This document shows positions 26,501 through 39,800 of a DNA stretch of 64,000 nucleotides, in pieces; positions within the stretch are counted from its first letter, which is position 1; each line of letters opens with the position of its first letter. The DNA lies in contig NW_002476500.1 of NCBI RefSeq assembly GCF_000189635.1, forward strand, positions 62,001 to 126,000, written 5' to 3'. Position numbers and translations under genes: made by a program. A model generated the notes under the pieces. The model ran no database searches. It was given only the letters and a program-made list of their open reading frames with translations, and was not told the DNA's origin. This stretch comes from Tetrahymena thermophila SB210 (lineage: Eukaryota > Ciliophora > Oligohymenophorea > Hymenostomatida > Tetrahymenidae).

Positions 26501-29500
26501 GCATTCGAATATGTAGGTATGAATAATTTATAAAATATAACTAAATAATTAAGCTTAACAATTAATTATATGGTTGTTTTTAAGCAATATTTTAAGATTA
26601 GAAATCCACCTTAACTTTCCCTTTTTTGTAAATCAGAAGTTATTTCGATTATTAAAAAAAAAGATTGTGAATTATAATTCATGTGGTTTGTTTCTGTTTA
26701 CTATAAAATTGATTTACTTCATTCATCTGTAAAAAAAGTATAACAAAATAAGAAGAATCTAACTTGGTCTTTGCTAAAATTGTTAGCTTTTTCTACTTAA
26801 GAAATAGGCAAATAAGTAAAGTGTTGTAAACTTAGAAAAATCGTTGTCTGGAATAAAATGAAATTAAAATTAGATAGTACTCTATTTATTTATATTGGAT
26901 CATTTCCTTACTCGTGTTAGACAAATCTTAATTATTTTACTTTACATACTACTTCATTTAGTTCTATTAGTTATGTGTTTATTTATATATTATTTCTTAG
27001 TAGTTCACAACTAGTATTTTCTTTCAAACAAACTATCCAAATAGAAAAATAAATCAATAAAATATAGCTATAGAAAAATCTTAACACTAAACATATTTTA
27101 TAATATCTTTATTTTGTTTTTAAAAATCAAAAATCTGCTCAATATTTTCATTTTTTATTTGATATTTATCTTCATTTTATATAGAAAAATATTTGCTTCT
27201 ACAAATATAGAAAAGATGAAATAAATGACTGAATTACTTATAAAGCAAAACTAATTTGCAATAATATCTTAATTTTAAATTTAAAAATGGTATTTAAATT
27301 TCATTTAAAAGCCAATAAATGGCGTAGCCGCTTGATAAGTCTTTGTTTTATTTTAAAATTTTAGAAAAATAATTTTTTGATTCGAAGATGAAGGATCGCT
27401 TAATTCTATTAAGAAATTGAAAACCTTTCGATTTTGTTTAACCAAAATGAATAAATCTAAAATAGAAATATTCTTACTTCGCATTTTATAAAGTATTTTA
27501 AAATGATATTTATTTGAATTTGGATGCTTATTATAGTTAACAAAGAGTTATGCAAAATATTATAAAAAAAATCAACCACTTTTGTATTCATAAGTTAAGG
27601 AATTTAAAATTATCTATGTAATTATTTAATTGCTTTTCTTTTTAATACAGAAATAATCTTGCCTGCTTGCCTGAAGAAGAAAAATGAAGCTAAAAGCTCT
27701 AAGCATCAGAAGTAGCAGCAGCTAATTTCTATAAAAACTAACAAATGCTCTTTTTTAAATATAAATTTATTATTTAAATTAGAAAAGGTTATTTATTTGG
27801 CGTTTAAGCAGCATTATTTTTATTCATAGTAGTTACATAGCAAATGGTGGGTACCCCTATTTATTTTTTTTAGTTAAAAAGTAAATTATTTGATATTTAC
27901 TAATAAAAAATTAAAGAAAGATTCTGTCAATTTCTATCTAAACTGTTATTAATGCATCACATTTTGAAGCTTTACTTTCTTTAAATTAAAATTTCAGAAT
28001 TAAAAGAAAATCAAGAATAATTTAACAAGAATTTTCTTTATTTATTGATTAATTAATTGATTGATTGAGCTTAAGGTTAATCAAGTTAAGTATCTAGACT
28101 TATTATCATATTTTTGATATTTAATGCACATTTTAATAATTGGTATAAAGTTATTATACTACGTTGTCGATGATGTTAAATTCTTAGTGAAAGCCTTCAT
28201 ATTTAATTAATCCTACATTCCTAATTCATCATAAGTAAATATATACCACACCATAATTTTAATTAAATACATGCCATAAAATACACTCAATCTAATTCAT
28301 ACAATTTCTTTCAACTTATTTTTTCTTGATAGAAATAAACTTTTGAGTTCAACAATAATAAAATGAATTATTATTCAAAACCAAAAAATATTCTAAAATA
28401 AATTATTTAAAATCCATAAAATTATTTTTTTATTATTCATTTTTTTAAAATCAATAAATTTGTGTTTCATTTTGAATTATTTAGAAATAAAAATGAATTA
28501 GTTATTTATATTTTTATCATTTCTTTTAAATAAATAAAAATGAATTATTAATATTTTAATAATTTCCTGTTAAATAAAATTATTATAAAATTAAATAAAT
28601 AACTAATTTCTAAAAGTCAATTATAAACTCCTTTCTTTGTTATTCGCTACTATATTTTCATTTTATTTTGTATTTTTTTTATTAAAGAAAGAATGCTTCT
28701 TTTTTTTTGAATTAAATAGAATTTTATACTTTGAATAATGAATTAAAATGAGTAACTAGCTTAATAACTCGAATTAATCATTAAAAAAATATGTATCATT
28801 TTAATTTTCTATGATTTATAAGTGATTAGATGTCATAGTATCAACTAATATTTTACTCGTACCAATTTTAGCAATAAGAACTTATTATAAATTGATTACT
28901 TTTTGTTCACTCGTTTAAATAGATTTTTAGGATATCATGCTAAAATCATCAACTACATTAAATAGCTTTTAATTTTAACAAACTTTTGTACTCATTTCAT
29001 GTAAATATATTTACATTTTAAGGATATTTTTTTTGGTATTTGGATGTTTGATTTATATCAATTGATACAAGATAAATAATATTAAATTTACAGTTAAAAA
29101 GAGAGAAAAAATTTGATAATTTTAGTTTGTTATTTTTAAAAAATTTAAAAGCATATAAAATAATTTAATAAAAATGAGAGTAATAATAATGAGGGATAAA
29201 ACAAAAAAAGCTCAAATACAGCTTTGATTATCAGTTTATTATTCCAAAAACTATTTTCTACTTTATAAATAATCAAAAAAAATTTGAAGAAAAAAGGATA
29301 ATTTTAATAATCGAAATTAATTCTGTTAATATTAATTTTTATTTTTATATTTGAACGATTTAAAAACAAATATGTAATTAAAATGAGAATGATATAGTCT
29401 GATAGTTAAATATTAATATATGTGTTCTGAAACAGTAAAAATAATTTTAAAAAAGCTTGCTAAAATATTATAAATTTGAAAATAAATTATTGAAATTTTA

Positions 29501-30259
29501 TTCATTTTATGTATGAAATCAGTTTAATATAAAAATAATCTAAACATATTTATAAATAATGAAAATGTTAATAGGATAAGTATCAAAATATATATTAGAT
29601 GACTTAGCAATCACCATAGAGGAAATCCTAAAAATAGAAGCAATAGTTAAATAATTTAAAAGTACAATTGTATGGACTCGAATAAAATTAGAGTAAAACT
29701 AATAAATGAACATTTTTATTATAGAAAATACCTAATTATACAAATTAAATTAAATTTAAAAGGAATTCTTATAAACTCAATTTAATCTAAATTAGTGTTT
29801 ATTTTAATGCTTTAAAGCAAAAATGTATTTAAAACTCAAAAAAATGTAACATTAAAAAAATAAAGAAGTTTAATGCTAAAAAAATAATCATTAAGTTAAA
29901 TATTTATTTTATTTATTTAAAGAGTTTTGTCTAAAAAATTTAATTTTTACTTTTATTTTTAATATTATAATAATTAAAATAGAGATTCGTAATAAAAAAA
30001 TATAAATTTATATTTAATATTATATATTTATTTATATAAATTTATCTGATATTTAAAAATATTGAAATAAAAGTTTTCAATTACTTAAAATAATAATTTA
30101 TCATTTAAAAATTTATTATAAAATATGAATTTATCATTTAATAATTTTATTAATCATTTTTTCAAACCAAAATAAATTTATTGTTAAAATTTTTAAATAT
30201 TGAAAAGAAATATGAATGCATCTATATTAAGAATTCAAAATTAAAAATCAAGATAATAA

Positions 30260-30265
30260 ATATAT

Positions 30266-30300
<35 letters not shown>

Positions 30301-30302
30301 TT
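30260..30302. repeat. (TTTA)n microsatellite
   Basis: About ten near-perfect tandem copies of TTTA, 600 bases upstream of the EF-hand-like gene. Confidence 0.85.
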
Positions 30303-30735
30303 AATTCATTGATGCAAACATGATTTAATCAATTTGATCAATAAATAAAATTTTATAAAGATTTGCTATTTTTTTAATAAGCGAGCTGAACCATTTAGAT
30401 TCAAAAAATAGATACTTATTTATAAATCATTAAATGAATAAAGGTAAATAAGAATTATTTGAAATTTAATAATTCACTAAGTATATGAAAAATGAATTTG
30501 AAAATAACAGAATTAGTATTAATATTGAAAATTAAGTTGTAGTTATTCATTGATTTTTTGCTTGTATGTTTTTATTATTAATCAAAAATAAAACAATCAC
30601 TGAAGATAAATTGGTAAACCTTTGAAGAGCTCTAAAAAATAAATAACTAATTAATGAATAAATGAATAGCTTTGATTTGATTGATGGATTGCTTTATTTA
30701 TTTATTTGTTGTTATTTAATTAATAAATATATATA

Positions 30736-30812
30736 TATGTATGTATATATGAATGAATGTATGTATGTATGCATGAATCTTTATTAATAAAAAGTATATA
30801 GATAGATAGATT
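30736..30812. repeat. ATGT / GAAT / GATA simple-sequence tract
   Basis: Adjacent short tandem tracts of different tetranucleotides directly upstream of the coding start at 30882, so probably within the promoter or 5' untranslated region of that gene. Confidence 0.7.
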
Positions 30813-30881
30813 TCTTTAAATAAACAAGTTTGAAATAAAATTAGATAGATAGAGTAACTCTATAACAAACAATAGGAACAA

Positions 30882-33796
30882 ATGGATTAGAAGTTAGTAG
30901 CTGACATTTTACAAGCCGAGATTTAAGTAGGCCGCAAAATTAAGTAGAATTAAAACAACTTAAAGCAATTCTCAGAGTTCAATCCTGAACATGCATTCGA
31001 AACTTTGAAGAAGTTTTACATAAACTCTTACAATTTGAATAGCTAACAACTTTAAAACTCTATGGCTCAGTCTAGGTTCTCTAATGTTCCTGGTTCAGCA
31101 TACAAGGGAGTTGTTGATATCGAAAAACTCACTTTGCTTTATAGACAATATGAGGAAACTGTTTCTTCTTTTGAAATTTAGGCAATTCTTTCTCGCCATA
31201 GTGCTGCAAGTGATAAGGGAATGGATTATGATTGCTTTTTGAAGTTTATTGGATTCAATCTTGGAGATACAAAACGCAAAAACACCATTTTCGATTCTTA
31301 AGCAAGAACAGAAAGATCTTTAACTGAACGTTGTATGAAGGCTCTCTCAAGTATCTTCCTTCTTGAATTAGATTTGCTTCGTTTCACAGAAGTTCATAAA
31401 GTACTCTATTTTTTTGTTTTTAAATGATTCATTCAGTCAATATATAATAAAAGATCATTGGGTGAAAAACATGTTTTTAAAAAGCATTTTCATTCAATAA
31501 AATAAAATAATAGAATAAACTTCGAAAGCTATTCGATAAGATTGCTAAAAAATCATGAAATTTGCTAATTTTATTTGGAATTAGTTTGAGAATAATAAAT
31601 AAAACATAGTAAATAAAAATTATTTAAGAAAAATAAATAAAAAAAAACAACCAAAAGTTCTTTCAATATGTCTTAAATAAGCAAATTTTAGCAAGGAATA
31701 AATTGATAAATAAAAATAATAATAAATTTTTATTAATTTGAAAGAATTTATTGTCTGCTTAATAACATTTTATTTTTTAATGGAAATAAATTCAAAAATA
31801 AATGAATAAATTGATTTATCATTTATTTACTAAAAAAATCAATTCTACAATCGTCTTAATCTATTATACTTATCAAAAACAAAATATTGCTCAAATATTA
31901 TTTTACAAAAACATCAAAAATGTTTACATTTTCTAACAAAAAATATTTATTATCTAAAATAATGTTTAAATTACTTATTAACAGGTTAGCTTAGTTAATA
32001 ACTATGGATTTGACTCTGCTAGCTTCTTTGCTTAAATTGATTATAGAAATCAATCATAAATTGACTTTGAGTTATTATAATAATTCTTTAGAAGAAATGG
32101 TCAAGAAATATCTCTTTAGGACTACTAAATTCTCCTTTCCAGACTCAAAAGAAACAAATAGTAGGAAAATCAGTTCATTAATCGTTAAGAATTCATTTAG
32201 TTGATCAGTCCTCAACTTCCTTACAGAGGAAAGAATTAGTAGGGTTAGTCAGTTCTTTTCCAAAGTCAAGCTGGTTAAAAGTCTTAGGTCCTAGGATCCA
32301 ACGAAAAAACAGTAAGATTCCAAGACCAATCTGTTGTTCACAATATTAATCAAAGCAGCAACAATGTGTTGGCTCAATCTCAAAATGTTAATTTGATAAA
32401 TTAATAACAAAGCTAAATTTTATCAGGTGGCAATACTAAGATTCTATAGTCTCAAGTCTAATAAGATGCACTTAATTCTAACTACATCTAAAATGGATCA
32501 CTTGGTTTAACTTAAAGATATGAACCTAGAATGAGCTAGGTTGTTTCTGAATAGAAAAACTACGCTTTTAACTAATTTGATTAGTAGTAGCAACAATAAT
32601 AGCCTTTATACAATTAACAATCTTAGATTCTTGTTTAATAACCCCAATAGGTCTTCTAATAATAACCCTAAACTATTATATAGCAATAACCTTTATTACA
32701 ATCTTAGCCTATATTTTTATAGAGTACTTAGTTTGCTTCTCCTCAAAACCCCTAAGTTTTTGCTCAATAAGGAGTCTAGGGATAAGTTGGACTACCATTA
32801 ATTCCTGGTTAGCAACAAAGCATCATTATTGGAGAAATTCCTCCTCCACCTCCTGGATACGTATTGGTTTAGAACCCTCCACAAACTGTATTATTACCTC
32901 CACCTATCTAGTAATAAGGATTTGATCCTTAATTTAACAATACTGCTTTGCAATAACAATAATTTTAACACCAATAAGAACCTTAAAATGATAACAGATT
33001 GCTAAATGAAAAACGCCCTAACGCTGTCCTTGAAGCTATGAATTAAATTCTCCAAAAGGATAATGATAAACTAAAAAGAGATAATGAGGAGTTACTCCAA
33101 AAAGTTTTGAAATACGAACAATACCAACAAAGAGAATCCGAGGAAGAATAAAAAAGATAAAGAGAAGCTGAACAAAAAAGATAGCAATAACAATAAGAAT
33201 AAGAAGAATAGCAAAGAAAGCAATAATTCCTTCAATTCTAGCAGTAATAAAATTAATTATCCCATGTTGTTAAATTCCCTACTCATGTTACATTTGGTGT
33301 TCCTCCTAATCAAATTAATTAACCTGGCGTTAGTGTCTAGAGTGTGCCTCTAAATCATCAAATTATTTAATCACCTGTCCAATCTTAAATTTTAGCTTCT
33401 CCTCCTATGAGTCCAATTAGACTAGTCCCAGCTGCTATTCAACCTCCTGAAATCTAATAAAGAGAGTCAGTTATTGCTTAGTAACTTATTTCTTCATAAC
33501 CTCCTCAACCTTAAGCTCCCACTTACATCCTCGATCCTAAATAGGTACCTACATATGTAGTAAATGATCAACCTTTTATAGTCAATTAGCAACCTACTTC
33601 TTAGTTCGCTCCAAATTTATTACCTAAATACAACCCTCAAAATCTCGAAATCAGAGAGGCTATAAACTAATAATTCCTTCCTCCTTTGCCATTCATCTAG
33701 TAAGGTTTTAGCACTCATTCAAAAAATCAACCTGTTTAGGATCCCTATAATGGATAGGCTGTTACCTCTCACTATCCAAACAGATTAAATTATTGA
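30882..33796 (+). CDS. EF-hand-like, Gln/Pro-rich protein
   Basis: Two exons (30882-31400; 31985-33796) flank a 584-nt intron and give 776 aa ending in TGA 33794-33796. Residues 1-250 are helical and resemble degenerate EF-hand pairs: FEIQAILSRHSAASDKGMDY and, after the intron, FFAQIDYRNQSQIDF, with acidic/polar loops but no fully canonical 12-residue calcium loop, so calcium binding is doubtful. From about 260 the protein is low complexity: Gln runs encoded by mixed CAA/TAA/TAG, proline-rich stretches (PPPPPGY), a short coiled coil near 490-550 (KDNDKLKRDNEELLQKV) and a Gln/Pro tail. This layout is common in ciliate cytoskeleton-associated proteins. Start: first in-frame ATG after the tetranucleotide tract. 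No specific family name is justified. Confidence 0.85.
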
Positions 33797-34344
33797 TTGA
33801 TCGATTGATAGGTCTTATTAAAACTAAAATTATAAATATCAAAATTCTCTCTCGATTAGGTTTTATTTTAATAAAAAAACTGACTGGTTAATATTTCCAA
33901 TTCTATATATCAAAATATTACATTTTATGTTAATTTTTCATTTTTGTTTTTAGCTATTTTTCATTTAGTTTGAATATTCCTTAGTAAATTTTCATCACTT
34001 TTGTAATTAAATAAGCAATTTTTAAAAACATAAATACATACTGTAAAGAATACTTTTTGATAAATGATAATATTTATATATTTGTATGCAAAAAAAGTTT
34101 TTTTGATATTTTAATTCATTTCTAAAATACTAAAATAAAAGATCTTTATGCAATATATTTAAGGTGTATAATAAAACATACATATATATATATATATAAA
34201 TTGAAACATATATAATAATGCAAGAGAGAAAACAAAAAGTAAATATGTTTGTTTGTAATTTAATATAAAGTGTAAATTTATTTATTTATTTATTAATTTG
34301 TTTATCTTTTATATAAAGTATATTCTTCTTATGATAATCTTAAT
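33797..34344. other. Convergent 3' intergenic region
   Basis: Lies between the plus-strand EF-hand-like gene and the minus-strand kinase gene. It holds (TA)n at about 34182-34199 and short ATTT tracts. If the kinase gene is not spliced near its 3' end, its frame would run into this region as far as a TGA at 34116. Confidence 0.4.
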
Positions 34345-36006
34345 TCAGTAATCCTAATTTCTAGGAAATCTATGGTTTTAATATTTATAATAAGTGAATA
34401 AGTAAAAAATTTAAAATGATTTTAGCTTATCTTTAAGTTAAAATAAAATTTAATAAATTCTAAAAAAATAAAAAATTGATATAAAAATAATTGGTTCTTT
34501 CTTTCTTACTTGCTAAATGGTAGTTTACTATATTGTTGCTATTAGTAAGGGTTACTAGAACCAAAAGGCGTTTAATACATTTGACCATTAAACTAATTTG
34601 GTTAGCCAAAGCCTTAATTGATAGGTGTCAAAGTTGTTATTCGTTAAAATTTGAAGACACGATATTATTTTCCATTTGGAGGTAGGACACTATTGAGTAA
34701 ATTCAAGTTTTATAGTGACAAATTCTTATATAAAATAGGAGTTTGTTGTACCTATTGGTATTATATATGTTCACATTATTAAAAGCTACTTTTTTATGTT
34801 TAAGAATTATAATTAGTTTGCTATTGTTATGAAGCACTTTTTTTAAACTTTGATTGACTGAATTCTTCTTTTTTTGGTAAAACAAGTTTACTCAAACAAC
34901 TAACATCAACTTTTTAAAAACTCTTTAACTTTTAGATCAATCTAAGAGGTTCAAGCCTTTCTTATTTGTTAAAATTTACCATATAGCTTACTATTTTCTC
35001 TATAAAATCATAATTTGGATGACTTTATATAGAAGGAATGACATCAACTAGCAATGAAGTTTTTAAAAAAATGATTTATTCTGGTTTCAATTATTCTCCA
35101 AGCATGCATTATAAGATTACAACTCCTATAGAAAATACGTCTGCCTAAATTAATTTTATCAATTTACTTTAAAATAAAAATAATCTTTAAAACTTACCTT
35201 TATCGTGTAAGGCTTATCTCCATTTGAGACTTCAGGAGACATATATATTAAGTTTCCTTATAAAGACTAATTATTAAGGATGTTAATTATTTATTTAATA
35301 ATTATTTAAATATTTATAAAATACTGAGTTAGTGTGATCTAATAATGGGTCCTTCAATGAATGAGACTTTCCAAAATCACCTTTTATAAAATAGATATCA
35401 TTTTATTGATTAGATTAGCGTATTAGAATAATATATTAAAAATTTATTAATTTTTTACATAAAGCAAAGGTTAGCTTATTTCTACTAAATAATATATTTT
35501 ATGGCTTCACATCGCTATGTATTATACCGTTTTGATGAAAGGTAAGTAACGCTTTTAGTAATTATTCTGTCAGAGCCAATATTTGCTAAAAGGAAAGTTT
35601 GTTCAATTACAGAATCGTTTTCAAATTACCTAGTTTGATATATTAATAATTCATACTTATGTATTAATGATGTAAATTACAAATAAAGAATAGTAAAAGA
35701 TGTTGGTAACTTACAATCATACAATTCAGTGACAATAGCATACATATTTAAGTCAGGGTCAATAATAGTTGAAATTATTTGAACAATTTAATTTTCTCCT
35801 TAAAGCTTCTCAAAGATTTAGATTTCTTTTTCAATATCTTAGTCCTCATCATTAAATATTTTGACCGCAACTTCAATTTAATCTTCATTAGAGTACGCCT
35901 GGACAACAACTGAATAATCACCTTTTCCTAAAAATCTCTAAAATTAGTAGTTGTTATCCTAAAGAAAAATTTTTATTTCTTCAATGTTTGGTAAGTTATT
36001 TTCCAT
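34345..36006 (-). CDS. Serine/threonine protein kinase
   Basis: Five well-supported exons: 36006-35715, 35629-35459, 35380-35325, 35266-35198, then from 35144 leftward. Kinase landmarks are all present: glycine loop FLGKGDYSVV, VAVK lysine, E in the alpha-C helix (EKEIQIFEKL), catalytic loop HSDVKPQN (HSD instead of HRD), DFG (in ALCDFGKS), SPE in place of APE (NLIYMSPEV) and DVFSIGV. Three introns interrupt the domain exactly where splicing restores these motifs, so the phases are reliable. The domain spans nearly residues 15-270. A Gln/Asn/Ser-rich tail follows to about 34500. The 3' end is uncertain: the best model splices at a GTAAGA donor near 34510 and stops at TGA 34345-34347, whereas unspliced reading runs to 34116. 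The start region is compact, with no N-terminal extension. Subfamily not assigned. Confidence 0.82.
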
Positions 36007-36862
36007 TTTATTGTTTCTTATTCCTACACAATTAATACTATTTAAATTACCTAAAAAACTATGAATATTTATTTTTTGATTAATTTTAAGCTGATTTATT
36101 TATTGTATTTTCAATGAAATATCTATCTAAATCTCTATTTTTGTAATTATAATGACTTTGTATTAAGTTGAATATAAAATATGCACTTATTTTGATCAAA
36201 AATAGATTGATATTTAAACTTTGGTTTTTATAAAATTAAAAAAAAGAGAATTAGTTAAAAATTATCATAACCTGATTTAAAAATTTTATGATTTTAATTA
36301 TATTTGCTAATTATAAACAATCATTCAAGTTAAAGTATTAATCTGCATGACAATTAATTAAAAATTTATGTTATTTACTAAACAGACCAAATTCATTAAA
36401 GCTTATTAGTCATAAATTGGAATATTAGGTTTGATTTTGCAAAATAATTCCTTCAAAAAAATGATTAATTAATAAGGTACAATCACAAAAATAATAGAGA
36501 AGTACAAAAGTCAAAATAACATTTATAATATAGTATGTAATGTTGATTCGTTTCTGAAGTCGATTCGATGATGAACCATTTTTTATAAAATTTTTTAGCT
36601 CTATATGATATTATATTTTATACAGCGTTTCTGATTTCCAATAATCAAGGACGACCTATATATTTTTAAGTATATATTTTAAATACAAATATTAAGATTA
36701 AATAATTAATGTTAAATTAATTTTTTTGTAATATCTCTCCTTAAAAACTAATTTATTAATTAATATTTGATAATTAATGATTATATTTTATTTGTTCTTT
36801 TTATCCATTTATAATTAAATTCCATAAATTGCTTGCTATTCAATATTTTTGAAAAAAAATAA
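36007..36862. other. Divergent intergenic region with snoRNA-like segment
   Basis: Shared 5' region of the minus-strand kinase and the plus-strand LRR gene. Its right end (about 36760-36862) is similar to the sequence just upstream of the second LRR-array gene (about 49855-49956). A GC-richer island at 36541-36655 contains box C/D-like motifs (see separate entry). Confidence 0.45.
36558..36645 (+). ncRNA. Possible box C/D snoRNA
   Basis: ATGATGA (36568-36574, a box C match) and CTGA (36631-36634, box D) lie 56 nt apart in a GC-richer island. The terminal stem is weak (GATT at 36562-36565 against AATC further out) and no target was checked, so this is only a candidate. Confidence 0.2.
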
Positions 36863-39800
36863 ATGAAATAATAGATTTATTATTACAGAGAATTAGAAGA
36901 GGTAATTATTAATTTTTTTATTCATATCCTTTAAATTTATTTTTATTATTTAAAAAAGTTTTTAAACTCTTCACTTTTATCTCATTAGATTCTCCATGTT
37001 GATCTATAGTACATTTAATTTATAAATATTTTTTTATTATTATATTAACATTTTTTAAATATTTAACTTTCAATTTATTTAAAAAAATAATTTTACTAAT
37101 AGAAATTATCATTATTATTCATTCATTCATATTAAAATAAAAATATGATAGCTATTTAAACTTAATTTTAATTTCAATTTTTAATTATTTATTATTCTTT
37201 TTTTATTATTTGATATTTTTTCTCCATTTTTTGCTTTTAACATTTACACTCTATAAAAACAATTTATTTGTTTTGTATTGTAATGATTTTAATTATAAAA
37301 ATTAATTTAAAACATTAAAGCTCATTTAACTTATTTTCTTTCTTTTGCTTGTTTTTATTTTCCTTCTTTGTTAATTTAACTCGTTATTTTATTTTCAACT
37401 TTTGTTTTTATTATTAATTAATTTATCTTATTATTTCATATTTTTATTCATTTTCTCCTTCTAATTAACTATTTAATTATTTATTTTTTCTTCTATATTT
37501 AAAAAGTGACAATTAAATTGGTGATGAAAGTGCATCAGTCTTAGGTTCTGCTTTAGCAAATTGCATTAATCTCTAAAATTTGATACTTAGTCTTTAGTAA
37601 AAATAGTTTATTTTTTTGGATTGTGATATTTGTAATTATAAAATCTAATTTAAAACAATAAGCTCTTTTTTCTTTTTCTTTTTAATGTGCTTACTTGCTT
37701 TTTCTTTCTTTGTTAATTTAATTCATCATTTTATTTTCAACTTTTGCTTTTATTATTAATTAATTAATATTATAATTTCATATTATTTCTTCATTTTTTC
37801 CTTCTAATTAACTTTTTAGTTATATATTTTTTCTTCAATATTTAAAAAGTTACAATTAAATTGGTGCAATCGGTGCATCAGGCTTAGGTTCTGCTTTAGC
37901 AAATTGCATTAATCTCTCAAATTTGACATTTGGTCTTAGGTAAAAACAGTTTTTATATTTTGGATTGTGATATTTTTAATTATAAAAACTAATTAAAAAC
38001 AATAAAGCTCTTTTATCTTTTTCTTTTTATTGTGCTCATTTTTTTTTCTTCCTTCTTTGTTAATTTAACTCTTTATTTTATTTTCAAATTTTGTTTTTAT
38101 TATTAATTAATCTTGTTATTTCATATTATTTCTTCATTTTTTCCTTCTAATTAGCTATTGAATGATATATTTTTTCTTCAATATTTAAAAAGTAACAATT
38201 AAATTGGTGATGCAGGTGCATAAGGCTTAGGTTCTGCTTTAGCAAATTGCATTAATCTCTCAAATTTAACACTTGGTTTTAGGTAAAAACAGTTTTTTTA
38301 TTTTGAATTGTGATATTTTTAATTATAATAATAAAGCTCTTTTTTCTTATTCTTTATATTGTGCTTGCTTTTTTTTGCTGTTTATTTGTTAATTTAACTC
38401 ATCATTTTATTTTAAACGTTTGCTTTTATTATTAATTAATCTTATTATTTCATATTTTTTCTTCATTTTTCCTTCTAATTAACTATTTAATTATACATTT
38501 TTTCTTCAATATTTAAAAAGTAACAATTAAATTGGTGATGCAGGTGCATCAGGATTAGGTTCTGCTCTAGCAAATTGCATTAATCTATCAAATTTGACAC
38601 TTGATTTTCGGTAAAAACAGTTTTTTGTTTTAGATTGCGATATTTTTAATTATAAAAATTAATTGTAAACAATAAATCTCATTTTTCTTTTTATTGTGCT
38701 TGCATTTTTTTGTTCTTTATTTATTAATTTAACTCACCATTTTATTTTCATCTTTTGTTTTTTAATATTAATCTTATTATTTCATATTATTTTGTCATTT
38801 TTTCCTTCTAATTAACTATTTAATGATATATTTTTTCTTCAATATTTAAAAAGTTCTAATAAAATTGGTGCAATGGGTGCATCAGATTTAGGTTCTGCTT
38901 TAGCAAATTGCATTAATCTCTCAAATTTGACACTTGAACTTTAGTAAAACAGTTTATTTGTTTTGTTAGGATTGTGATATTTTTAATTACAAAAACTAAT
39001 TTAAAACAATAATGCTCTTTTTTTTCTTATTATTTTTATTGTACTTCCTTTTTTTGCTGTTTATTTGTTTATTGATCTCATCATTTTATTTTCAACTTTT
39101 ACTTATATTATTAATTCATTTTATTATTTCATATTTTATCTTCATTTTTTCCCTCTAATTAATTAATTAATAACATATTTTTTCTTCAATTATTAAAAAG
39201 AAGAAATTAAATTGGTGATGCAGGTGCATCAGGATTAGGTTCTGGTTTAGCAAATTGCATTAATCTCTCAAATTTGACACTTGATCTTAGGTAAAAACAG
39301 TTTATTTGTTTTGGATTGTGATATTTTTAATTATAAAAATTAATTTTAAATAATAAATCTCTTTTTTCTTTTTCTTTTTCTTTTTATTGTGCTTGCATTT
39401 TTTTGTTTTTTCTATGTTAATTAAATTCACCATTTTATTTTCAACTTTTGATTTTATTTTTAATTAATTAATCTTATTATTTCATTTTATTTCTTCATTT
39501 TTTCCTTCTAATTAACTATTTAAAAAGTAGCAATAAAATTGGTGATGTAGGTGCATCAGGCTTAGGTTATGCTTTAGCAAATTGCATTAATCTCTTAAAT
39601 TTGACACTTGATCTTCGGTAAAAATAGTATATGTATTTTAGATTGAGATAATTATAAAAACTAATTTAAAACAAAAAAGCTTTTTTTCTTTTTCTTTTTA
39701 TTGTGCTTATTTGTTAATTTAACTCATCATTTTATTTTCAACTTTTGCTTTTATCATTAATTAATTAATCTTATTATTTCATATTTTTTCTTCATTTTTC

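Larger units (their letters stand above)
23514..30881. other. 7.4-kb gene desert
   Basis: No frame with coding character could be followed on either strand under the ciliate code. Contents seen: (ATCA)n and (AAAC)n tracts at about 23930-23985; (TTTA)n at about 30260-30302; ATGT/GAAT/GATA tracts at about 30736-30812. A few short, locally GC-richer patches (for example 25660-25740, 27310-27340, 27660-27730) match nothing I recognise. Confidence 0.45.

Noticed and set aside
32541-32801. Plus-strand Asn/Leu-rich frame of 86 codons
   Set aside because: Out-of-frame shadow of the Gln-rich region of the EF-hand-like gene; CAA/TAA/TAG runs read as Asn/Leu in another frame.
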